In this document: positions 12,717 through 23,169 of the stretch, one piece after another | How positions within the stretch are numbered: the first letter of the stretch is position 1 | Layout: each line of letters opens with the position of its first letter | Source of the DNA: Chalara sp. BL73 | Taxonomy: Eukaryota; Ascomycota; Leotiomycetes; Helotiales | DNA length: 64,000 nucleotides | NCBI GenBank assembly: GCA_918026815.1 | Contig: CAKJVC010000060.1 | Coordinates: forward strand, 1-64,000 | Direction of reading: 5' to 3' | The notes under the pieces: generated by a model | What the model was told of the DNA's origin: nothing | Databases searched by the model: none | What the model saw: only the letters and a program-made list of their open reading frames with translations | Made by a program: the position numbers and the translations under genes

Positions 12717-14630
12717 CTAGTTCGCTGAACTCCTCTCGGTTTTGACAACCCACATAAACAAATGCCGTGATCCTATGAATTGAACGTTCGTATCAGCTAG
12801 CTCTGTTTTCACTCCTAAATCACTGGGTTCCACCAGGCGTAGCACTGAAGGCCGCACCATCCCGAAAACGAATCCAATTGTGTCTCCATTTCCGATCCCA
12901 GCTGTTGAGATACCCGCAAATCCCAAGTCAGTAACAAAGAATGTTCTTCCACGAACGATCGGTAAAATGTTATCCTGGAACATTTTATGGGCAAGTGCAA
13001 CTGAGTTTGTAGGCTCTGTCTGAGTACCTGAGCCCCCCATTAATACTTTAAAGCGCTGAGGCAGAGGCATTTTTGGATCTAATGCTGCTTCCCCGGTATT
13101 ATGGACACCGATAAGTGTACGCCAAAGTGGCTCATTTAAGGGACATTCTCTACTGACGAGAGCCTCGATGTCTTGAAACTACTTCACGTACTCTTGTAGG
13201 TCTCCTTCAGCAAATTGAATTAGTTCCTTGACTTTTCCAAAGGAGATACCTGACACAGAGAGTGTTGTGTGATCATTCAAGATTTAAGCAACCTGACTCC
13301 ATTTCCAAGATGCATTAAGGCAGCTTCCGCGAAGAAGAACAGGGGAATGACTGTCTGCAGTGCCGGCTGATATTGTGAAATCCGCAACCCATGACGGAAA
13401 AGAAGTCTTAAAAGACCGAGCTCTCCATATGAGACCAAGGAGGGCAAGCCCATCGGGCTCATGCTTGATAATGTATTCCATGGTTGGAACAAAGGTCCAC
13501 TCAGGTCCTCTTTCATAGTCAACGGGAATTTCCTTACGCGCTTCTTCGCCGACAAGGCCAAGAATACCGTAGATCTTGTCCCTTGGACCTGTTGAGCGTA
13601 GATTCATCGTTACCTTCAGGATTGATACAAAAGATAGACTTTTACAGTTTTGCAAAGTACCCCGGGAATGCCACAAGAAATTATGGTACTGTATTGGAAT
13701 AATCATCGTTAGTTCCCACTTCCTCAAATACGCCTTTACCATGAGTGATTCATATTGGCGATATCTCATCACAATATATCTTGCGCTCTAAAGAGCGGGA
13801 TTTTTCTCAACATCATGCAACAGCTCTGATTCACTACGAAAGCCCAAAAGTTGCGGGGAATTTTCATCAAATGCACCTTGTAGCCCCGAGATAATAACAT
13901 CGCCAGAGATAGGCTCGGATTCCGCCGTGGTTTGGGCGATTTGTTGAGGCTAGGAAGGTTGAAAAGTTTCAATGATGGCTTCGCAGAATTGCTTTTTGTA
14001 CTCTATATCAATAGCCCCCACATCCAAGCCGGAATCAGCCCATGCGTAAAGGAAGGAAATCCAAGGAACCCAGATCGCCCCGCAACCAATGCGTGGATTC
14101 CTGCCCAGAGGAAATTCTTGAAGGGCCCAAATCCGAGTAAACCAGGGGCGATACAGGATTTCTATGAAGCTGACTTGAAAATCGTAGGTTGCCAAGATTG
14201 CTCGTCGAAGATCTGTATTCTTCGCATGACTACGTCACTGTTGTCTGCAGCTGGTCCAAACCAGATCAAGGCTGTTGAGGCAGAACGGTAAATGCGGTTC
14301 ATGAGCTTCACTTGCTCTGCTCGCTCGACAACATTGCTCTGGTCAATACGCACCGCGTCAACCCAGAGCGACCGGCTCGTCTGACCATGTCGCAAGTGCC
14401 GAAGCGCAGCGTCCAGGTTTTGGGTGATGGGAATTCCTGTGCCTTCAATAATCATAGAAGTAGGTACCATATCATTACCCCAGACATAAGATAGAGCCTC
14501 ATACTTGGGATACACGCCTAGGGATACGGTCTCGAGATCGCCGCAGATAGGGTCGTGAAAATCGGCCGGAGACAGAGAAGGGCGCCGCAGCTGAAAGCGC
14601 TTCGAATCTAGGCGCTGATATATAGCAGTC
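12717..14630 (-). pseudogene. HET-domain (heterokaryon incompatibility) gene, inactivated
   Basis: The HET domain is clear: YEALSYVWG, ITQNLDAALRHLR, LWVDAVRIDQ, RAEQVKLMNRIY, then RPWFTRIWALQEF. Downstream come TGPRDKIYGILGLV, PSWVADF and a C-terminal segment with RTFFVTDLGFAGI, the usual order in fungal HET proteins, which trigger cell death when unlike strains fuse. The copy is broken. There is a one-base frame change near 14190-14200. In-frame TAG stops lie at 13950-13952, 13788-13790 and 13179-13181, and no ATG precedes the domain in frame (an ATA stands where a start would be expected). A 43-bp intron (GTTGCT...CAG, about 13251-13293) fits between the last two coding parts. All three stops read as CAG to TAG, as repeat-induced point mutation would produce. 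Confidence 0.8.
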
Positions 14631-17622
14631 GTTTATTCGCGGTATAAGCTTGGAATGCAAAGCGGAACAAATTTAAGGAAGACGTTCTGATCTGTACTGG
14701 GCAATCAAGGCTAGCGGTTGGCGAGATGCGGGGAAAACCCGCTGTGTCGGGATAGATCCACACTTTTTGCGGGGGATCCGATATCCCAGCTCAGAGCATG
14801 CATATGCCCACTTATAACCCATCTACCATGTTATTCAACAAGCTGATGGCATTCTAAATAATTAAATAACCATAGGGTTATATTTAATTGGAAATTAAAG
14901 TATGGATATGCTAAATCTCGATTAACCGGATACATTTGTAACTCAGCCTTCCCATACTTGGACCTTGAAATAAAAGCGGAAGAATCGACGGAGAACGGGC
15001 ATCAAATGGCACAAATGAGACAAATATACGCGAAGGCGGCGTGCACCAATATTTAGCTAGGAGAAAGCGATGATTCAATGGCCCAAGTCATGGCTTCTCT
15101 CGACAAAATCGGTAAAGATACTATAGCTGATGGGTTGACAGGCATAAAAGAGGAGGGCGTGAAACGATGGCTAAATTTTGAGTCGCTAAGGCTAGGTCCA
15201 ACAACAACCCGAAACCAGAGGCGCTCGTTCCGAGAATGGCTAAGGTTATGATAACGGGTCTCTTTTCCCCGGAGAGATCCTATTGGCATGGCGGAAAGAC
15301 TATAGTTTAGCCTCGTTGGGTCACTCAAGAGTTGGCGGTATGAAGCGACCACATATTCATGTGCGGAAGGTGGGAAGTTCCGGGAGCAACTTTATTGCAT
15401 GTTTTAAGTTCACCTGCTCTGGATAGCTAACAGAATTTACCCGCTAACCAGGGGTAGATCACTGGTTTAGCTGGAGTCTCGAATAATGCCAGTTCGGAGG
15501 TGGAATGGCGCGTCCGTTATACGCGCGTCTCCGGAGATATTCCAAATAAACCAGTACCACTGACTGCCCACGCGGCTACAACATTTGGGGTCGACAAAAA
15601 TGGCGCAGGCTGAAAACACAGTTATGTCGCCTTTTCGTTCTGGCATCAACCGATGGTCTGAGAGCTACCGACCGAAATGACAGGATGCGTCTTCCCCTCG
15701 GTACTACAGGTCACGCTGAAGAACTTGGGATATGCGTAAGTTATGGGGAAAATGTTCGCGCTGCGTATACGGATTTGCAAGAAACTGGTCTAACACGGCC
15801 ATTCAGACATACTGAACTTATGCCGACTGGCCAGCTCAAAGGCTTCTTGAGATAATGGGCAACCATTGTGAGTAGCAGATTGGGGAGAGCCAATACTATA
15901 ACCTAAAGGCACCAGTCTCACACACCTGGCAAGGGCCAAATAAAGTCAGGTTCTTCCAACTTAGGCATGAAATATGAAGTGAAGGTTAAGGTGGAATTGT
16001 GCGACTTTATAAAGGGCTATTACTATGAGCTGGTTGTAAAATATTATAAACTAACAGGATAAAAATAATGTGATTCCCTGCCTTAAAAATGTGCTAATAC
16101 ACTTATTATTGTATACTGCTAATTTGTTTACATATATAAATAAGTTAAGTCTCATGTCATTTTGAGTGTTACACCTTAAAATGGCTAATAAAAAATGAAT
16201 ATCCTGTCAAAGTTAGGGAAAATCGACATTACAAATATAAAAGTGGAGAAAACATTCTTCAGGGTATACTGCTAAAAGATAACTAGTAGCAAATAGGTGG
16301 CCAGATTTGGCCATTCCACACACGAGCAGCTATATGATACTCGCCGTCATCATGAGGAACATAAAAAAGCTTCACACCCTTAGGTAGATGTCAGAGGACA
16401 CAGGGATTATGGAAAACGAAGACGTAGACTTTCCAACAGAGATGGCACAGGCTGGATACCAGAGAAACCTGCGATGCAGGTCAAGAATATGACACTACCA
16501 TGGATCCCTCAACGTCTCCTGTCCGGCAAAAGAACAGTCATAAAGCGGGTAAAAGGGATGTGAAAACTAAGTTGAAAGAAGGAAATATAGTGGCTCCTTT
16601 CAAGAAACACTTTCAAACCTTGACTTTAACGACAAGATTGACAGCTTATACTCAACACTCACTCAATCTCAAAGCTTGGCCGTGACTCAGATAAAAACTA
16701 AAAAACCGAAGCTAACAAATACTTATCCTGCATTAACACAGCGAAATCAGCTTAGTCTGAATGCAACAACTTGTACTAGACAATATAACGCATTGTCGAA
16801 AAGTACGAGAACTCTAAAGCACTGAGTAAAGTTCAAGGTGGTGAAAACATACAACTATCGAATTTTTTTAAAAAAGGGTGGGGTGGGGGCGGGGGGTTGA
16901 ATTAAAAATCTAGCGTAACAACAGTGAAAGTCACTTTTACAACCAACACACTTGGCTAGTTCGCGAAAAATTATAACAAATTAGTTAAAACTAGAATGAA
17001 AGGGAAAAAAAGGAAACGCATTGAAATGTAGAGAAACTTGAGCCTTTGCGAAGGCACGTGACCACCGAACAGCATAATCGTATAACTAGACACGTCAGCA
17101 TATCAGCATAGCGCCTTAGGCAGCTTACATTACTAATTACTATAGAAATTAGATTAAAAAGGAAGTAAAGCTTACGACAGCATGCGGTCAGCTTTATGTA
17201 CAGCTGTGCCATCGGCATGTTGTGGCTATAAAACGCCAACTTCATCCAGAACCCTACATGCAATCCCATGCAGCTTATCCTTATTAACGACTGCCCTATA
17301 CGCCGCAAACTTACCTATTGTCTTCTGCAGTCAGTCGGATGGATAAATTGCTCTTGGCTATCATATAAGATGCTTGGAAACGAAGAACTCGATGTTGTTA
17401 AGAAAGCCAGCATGCTCGCATATGTGTTTAAGCGGCTGCTGGTTGGCTTGGAATATGAGAAAGGGTGATACAAAACTTGGCTTGTTTCAATCTTAATAAT
17501 TAATTAAGCACTTGCAGTATCTTATGGGGTAATATCTTGAGATACGGAAAGTCATCCTGACCATATGCAATACAGTGGTACCCCCTTCAGACACCAGTGA
17601 TACTATTCGAAGTAGTGTAAGC
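14631..17622. other. AT-rich intergenic region, no recognised gene
   Basis: Three kilobases without supportable coding sequence. Short open frames (for example 16500-16685) have no recognisable motif. The only notable structure is a G-run cluster at 16876-16896. Confidence 0.5.
16876..16896 (+). other. Potential G-quadruplex motif
   Basis: Four consecutive G runs of 3, 4, 5 and 6 bases are separated by single-base loops (T, T, C), preceded by a run of A and T. This fits the strict four-tract G-quadruplex pattern with the shortest possible loops. It lies in the non-coding region 0.7 kb downstream of the OMT stop codon. Confidence 0.7.
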
Positions 17623-19267
17623 TTACTTTGAATCAGTGATAGCTACACCCACTTCAAGGATGCTCATCATGCTGCCGAAAGGCTTCCGGATTCCTTTCAG
17701 TTCAAGTCTCGGCTCACCATTCCCTCCCTTTCCCAAAGCATCCAACAACTCAATCCAATCTCCCAATTCTCTCTCGCGACTATTGAATGTCTCTAGCATT
17801 GTTAAGTCACGGACTCTGAGCATTGCTTCCACGTTTATGTCTTCATTGTCGCCGGGAACTGGCAGCACGGTATCCATGATTATCAAGCGTGATCCTGGCT
17901 TGGCCGATAGCGCAGGCATCAAATTCTGCAAGATAGAGACAGCTTCTTGATATGGCCAGTCATGACTACGAGATTAAAGGTTAGTTTTTGTTAGACCTAC
18001 TCGAAGGTTGAACCGTCTTTTACGATTTCACATACAGTATCATACGAAGGAGGTACACCGAAGCGCCTACGACAGGCTGCGGAGTGAAGAAGTTGTATGC
18101 TTGACAACTGATTCGAGATCGCACTGAGGCTGGAGTTGATGCAAGGTTGTTTTGAGCGAGTGCGATAGTATCTGGCAAATCCTGAACGACAATTTGTAGC
18201 TGGGGAAATACAGTCGCAAGTGCGATGCTAGCATGACAATTGGATCCACCAACCTAAGCCATCCGCGTCAGTATTTGTGATGCAACCTTTAATTTTGCGG
18301 GGAACATTTCAGGCATACATCAACTACAGTAGCATCTCCCAGGCTCGCCCAGTCAAACCCATGGACCAGGTGATCGATCTTGGTGCCTTCACCTGCTGTC
18401 ACATTCTTCATGTATAAAGAGAACTTCTTTCTCAGGTCTGGTGTTTGAGCAAGATAGTCGAAAAAGGACAACTCCGTGTTCTTTGCAAGATTGAATGCAG
18501 TCTGTGTTTTCGACTCTGTCGTCCCCCATTTTTCAGTAGCTTCAACCAGTTTTGTTGGCCCTAGGGAAGATCCTTCAGCCATAAATAAAGCCCAGTCTAA
18601 AAGGTTCGAGTTGGTGACAAGAAGAGCAGAGGTTGCACTGTGAGCCAGCTCATTGGGCTGAGGTTCTTGCAAGAAACCACTTAGCATTGCCATTCGAGCT
18701 ATTCTTTTCAGTTGCGAGAGTGGAACACTCGCTATGGTAGCCACTTCTGAATACGGGACGGAGCCAGTCAAAGGAATGAATGAAAGGATCCGAAAGTGGC
18801 AGAGCCAGTGGATACATCCAAAATTCTGGAACTGTACAAGGACACGGTTAGTCTTAGACATCTCTAGACTTTGAGTTTTTGAAAATTCATTCTTAGTTTT
18901 TCAATAAAGCATCCTTATTCTTCCTCGGTATTGAATGTTTAAATTCATTGGTGTAGTAGAAATCAAGCCCGCTTTGATTCCTAAAGCAAACGAGCAGAGC
19001 ATTGCGATGACGACTTACATGTATCGCTAGGCGTGGGATGTACTCACTCGGCTCAGTGGCTAGCTGTTGAATCCTGAGCGCAGCAGCTAGGAGGGACTGT
19101 CGAGCCTGGAGAACATTCAAAGGGGTAGAGGATGGTAGGGTAACTCTCGAACCGCCAGCTACGAATGAGGGGCACGGAATATTGGAGGATAAGCAGTACC
19201 CTTCAATGACCTTGGCGGCTGAGCAAATCGTCTCAGCGTAGGTTTGCAAAGGAGATGGGTTACACAT
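17623..19267 (-). CDS. SAM-dependent O-methyltransferase (COMT type)
   Basis: Four exons (19267-19019, 18831-18319, 18253-18036, 17965-17623) join into an open frame of 440 residues with GT-AG introns; the first intron is long (187 bp). The N-terminal half is the winged-helix dimerisation part (VPYSEVATIASVPLSQLKRI). The catalytic domain has the SAM-binding motif VVDVGGSNCHAS, a second acidic element (VQDLP), and LHDWPYQEAV with the catalytic histidine. Family members methylate phenolic hydroxyls of polyketides. The motif usually reads GGSNGHAS; here the second G is Cys, which may or may not affect SAM binding. It lies at the left edge of the PKS cluster, transcribed toward the non-coding left side, so it is probably a tailoring enzyme. 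Confidence 0.85.
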
Positions 19268-21334
19268 TTTGATTTGAGGGATAACTGCTGCCTCCCATTT
19301 CTCAATTTTTGAGAAATAGGTCGTTGTTATCCATCAGCCACCCTGGTACGAAAACTCTTAGGTTGGAGCTAAACGAGTCCTAAAATGGGAGATGACGAAG
19401 CCAAAGCGCCTTTACCGGCATTGCACAATGCAGGTGTAAAGTGCTCCGGCTGCTGCTCCATCAAACAATGGCCAATACTGTTGTGCAGATAGCAGCCGTC
19501 GGCCTTCGGATTTCGGCGGGGAAATCGTGAAGATCGTTCCGCGCCGACATCCCACCTTGTGTAACACCAGCGGTTCATGTACTCCATCTCTGCTATTAGT
19601 TACTGAAATACGAAATCCTTGGTAGATCACCACAAATTATTTTTGGATCCTTGACCCTCCAAAGTTGCCATGTGCAGGAATCGGACGATTACTCTACAGG
19701 GACCCTGAAGTTTCCAAATCTGCAGACCGATTACCCATAGATGGGGCCGGAAACGCACAGGCATATAGGCCATTATCGTTATTGCATATTACCCAGTTCG
19801 GCCCGCCCGGCTCCCTTTCGGCCTCCTTTCGGTTTCCCTTTAGAAATTAAGCTTTCCCACCGTTTGTGTATCTGTAAGGCTAACAGTCCAGAGGTAAAGA
19901 CAATTCAAACCAATGCTTATGTATCGGGGTATTTCCCTATTGGCGACAATTTCCTGGACCGTTTGGGCTTATAAACCTGCTGGAAAAACGGCATGAGAAT
20001 AAGCCTTTAAGGGTAAAACCCAAGAAGGGGAAGACTCAATTCTTGGAGAAGGATTGGTGAGAAAAAGCCCTCGGGATTTAGGGGGGAAAAAAGATAAGAA
20101 TAGGAATGACGAGATTAAGAAGAGAGTGGGATAAGATGAGATTACAAAATGCTAATACTGCGTGGCGGCGGCCAAAAATGTTCAAATTCGATTCTGTGGA
20201 AGTCAAGGCTCGCACTCGCATACCACCCCCACTCAATAAATAATTGTACGTGGGGCTAAGAGGTAAGATAGTAAGTAGTGTCACAATGACTGCAGATTAC
20301 ATTCGAATTCTTTTACTGGATTGCACGAAGTGGGCTGAGCTTCGATGAAAGTGTAGATAAGAGAAATCCTGCCATAAGAATAGGAGCACTACAATCCTGT
20401 AGAAGCGGCTGAACGTTATGCCCGCTGATGCGCCGCAAGTTGACAGCCAGCTGAATTAATCTCATTAGCACAGGCGCATGCGCCAAAAGCATAGGGGTGC
20501 GCTTGCAGGTGGGCGGAATATAATTCAAGCGCAGAGAACTGTCGCGAAATCAATGCAATAAAAGCTTTGCTTAATTGATTAATAGATCTCTCTTAACCAA
20601 TATCCATCTTAATCAAAATCGAATATCCTATAATCAATCATGGATAATCTTAAGTAGTCACGTGTATCACTAGTTAGGAAAGCGGTGAGTCGAAATACGA
20701 AAGTGACATAAAGGACAATTTTCTTTAACTTATCAGCGGCTTTTGTATCAAATCAAGATTAGTAGATTGCTTTTAAGGCTATAAACAATAAAATTATGCA
20801 ATTATACTATTAATTTATTATTGAATATAGAATACAGTTAATTCTAACTCCAGTTCTTATTATCGGTTGCAGGGTCGGATGCAAAGAGGTATATTGCTCT
20901 TGCATGTTGGAAACGCCGCAGGAAGTCTCACCAATACGCAGTCATCTCTTGTCCGTGCAACCTCTCGGGAGGGGTTTAGAAACGACCCCGCATCTCTCAG
21001 GTTATCCTCGCCCTTTGGATTGATATTAAGCTACCAAGTCATGCAAGTATCTGGTCAGCTACTGCATACTGCTTTAGATCTTAGTCTTCTAAAGTGCTAC
21101 CGAAGAGGCTACTTTATGCCACTGCATACTAAACTGCCAGTCTGGATTGCTAGAATATATTGGTCGTTAAGTTCTCTACATTCGAAGAAGGTAAACTATG
21201 CGAGATACACTGTCTTCAAGTGTCTAATGAATACAGGTTGAGATAAAGATATCACCGCAGAAATTCGTCTTGAAAAGCCAAACCTGTTACTAAAGATTTG
21301 AGCAACTGGAATCCCTGGAACACTCCTTAAGATT
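19268..21334. other. Intergenic region between OMT and regulator
   Basis: The two genes are divergent, so both promoters must lie here. The 20500-20900 part is strongly AT-rich with many TTAAT and ATTAA tracts. No gene, RNA gene or repeat was recognised. Confidence 0.4.
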
Positions 21335-22522
21335 ATGGAATCTACAGACTGGTTGTGGACGGGCGATATCGTTAACGAAGAGTCGCCTCTGCAATTTGTT
21401 CAGCCAGTTCGATCAACCTACAAGCCTCGGAACAAGCTCAGAGACAGTTGTAACAGTTGTGCATTGTCGAAAGTGAAATGCAGTAAGGAGCAACCGATCT
21501 GTGCTCGCTGCGAAGACCGGGAAATCTTGTGCCAATATAGTCCAACCCGAAGAATCGGCAAAAGACGAGCATGGCCTCCACCAAAAACCGATGGAGTAGC
21601 TACAGGCGCCCCAATAGCGTTGGCTCAAGAGGCTATTTCGCCAATGAGCGATTTCCGCGGCTTCAACAAGCCAACTTTTTCAAGCCCCACTGAGCAGGCT
21701 CTCTTTAGTTTTTCAATGGATACACCAATGTCATACGGGGTCATGGCATCAGCCGATCCAACTATAGCGCCAGGAAGTTTTGAAGACTGCGATTCCCTGC
21801 TCAGCATCTTTTCCAAGCCGAACATGGTTATGAGCAGCTCGAGCTCCAGTGCTGTGCTAGATTCAGTGCCAAATAAGTCCCAACACTGTATAGGCAGCGC
21901 GATCGAGCTGCTGATAAATCTCTATAGGCCACCCACTACGTGTACATTGCTCTCGCCAGCTGCAAACTTGAGCCTGGAACCGATCTTTCCACAAAGTATT
22001 ATGCGACCGATGGACCATGTTCTTTCTTCCAACAGAGACAGTTTGAACGCTATCAATCTGATACTCAGCTGTCCTTGCTCGCTTGATGTCCAACTTGTGC
22101 TCCTCCTTACATCGATAGTATCTAAAATCACAAGCTCCTACTCTGAGATAGCGCAGGAGACTGCAACACAATCGCCACTTCTCACCCCCACAGCTGCGTC
22201 TACCCCACTTAGTGGTCTGGAATACGGGCTGAGCCAGCCGATCGAACTCGAGGATTATAGGGCCGATGGGACTGGAGAGAAGAAGAAAGAAGAGCAGTCA
22301 ATTTTATGTCAGTTGCATCTTTTGGTAAGGACAGTGGAGAACCTAGTGAGCAAGTTTGCAGATATTGCAAAGCAAGAAGGTCCGCGCCAATGCGGGGCCT
22401 CGGAGAATAGCGCAGAGCAGAATCTCTTGGTGGCCTCTGTATTTTCTCATTTGGAGAAGTACTTGAGATGCCAGGCTCAGATGCTAGCACAAGACATTGT
22501 TGAGTCGCTTCGTCGGGCTTAA
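21335..22522 (+). CDS. Zn(II)2Cys6 transcription factor, AflR-like cluster regulator
   Basis: A single-exon gene of 395 residues. Residues about 30-60 form a binuclear zinc cluster with the six cysteines in the pattern C-x2-C-x6-C-x5-C-x2-C-x6-C (RDSCNSCALSKVKCSKEQP, then CARCEDREILC), followed by a basic linker (RRIGKRRAWPPPK). The rest has the layout of AflR-type pathway regulators: a Ser/Pro-rich middle and a C-terminal helical part (HLLVRTVENLVSKF). It sits between the OMT and the HR-PKS, so it is the likely pathway-specific activator. AflR-class proteins bind sites built from CGG/CCG or TCG half-sites; a candidate palindrome is noted upstream of the multicopper oxidase. Confidence 0.88.
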   Translation: MESTDWLWTGDIVNEESPLQFVQPVRSTYKPRNKLRDSCNSCALSKVKCSKEQPICARCEDREILCQYSPTRRIGKRRAWPPPKTDGVATGAPIALAQEAISPMSDFRGFNKPTFSSPTEQALFSFSMDTPMSYGVMASADPTIAPGSFEDCDSLLSIFSKPNMVMSSSSSSAVLDSVPNKSQHCIGSAIELLINLYRPPTTCTLLSPAANLSLEPIFPQSIMRPMDHVLSSNRDSLNAINLILSCPCSLDVQLVLLLTSIVSKITSSYSEIAQETATQSPLLTPTAASTPLSGLEYGLSQPIELEDYRADGTGEKKKEEQSILCQLHLLVRTVENLVSKFADIAKQEGPRQCGASENSAEQNLLVASVFSHLEKYLRCQAQMLAQDIVESLRRA

Positions 22523-23169
22523 TGACGAAGGCAAGGTGACGTTGTCCTTGTGTATAGTATGAAGATAGTTGCAATTTGGCTGCAGTACATCTGATATACT
22601 GGGTGGTATTTCCTATTTTGGCAGTGGGAGTAGCTATTCAATATTTTGCTTCGAGGGCATGATATCGCCACTCGTTCGATAGGAGTTGAGAGATTTTGTA
22701 AGGAATAAAATTTATATCTAGCTGGTTTGACTACGCCTCGATATTGTAAGAGTTAGTGGTAGGCTCCGATGAAAGAGCCAACCCGCTTGTTAAGCAAGAC
22801 ATTATCACGATGTCCTCATCTCATTTGCGCTCATGGCCAATTTTAAGCACATCCGGCATTATGTGAGAGTTTTTCCTCACCTGACAGCTGATGCATAATT
22901 TAGAAAGAGACAGCAGATATTTAAGAGGAAAGAGTAAGCTTTGCAGAAGTACAATTCAATAATAAATATGCTAGTGTAATACGATGAGATAGCCAGAGGG
23001 CCAGTGCGGACTAGCACAGAATCATCTCCTCACCCACCCTGAATTACTCACCCATTACCCTTCTATATCAATGGGAAGACTGAAACGCTTCTATTCATTG
23101 ACAAGAGATATACGGAACGAAGAAAGATAGCCTGACAGGGCAGGAGAGGATCAAACGTTAAGAACTTCC
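22523..23169. terminator. Convergent 3' region of regulator and HR-PKS
   Basis: The regulator and the HR-PKS converge on this 647-bp AT-rich spacer, so both transcript ends must fall here. No precise polyadenylation signal can be assigned and no other feature is seen. Confidence 0.35.

Noticed and set aside
13179..13952. In-frame TAG stops as evidence of a reassigned genetic code
   Set aside because: TAG is used as a normal terminator elsewhere (for example the HR-PKS stop at 23170), so decay by C-to-T change is the simpler explanation.
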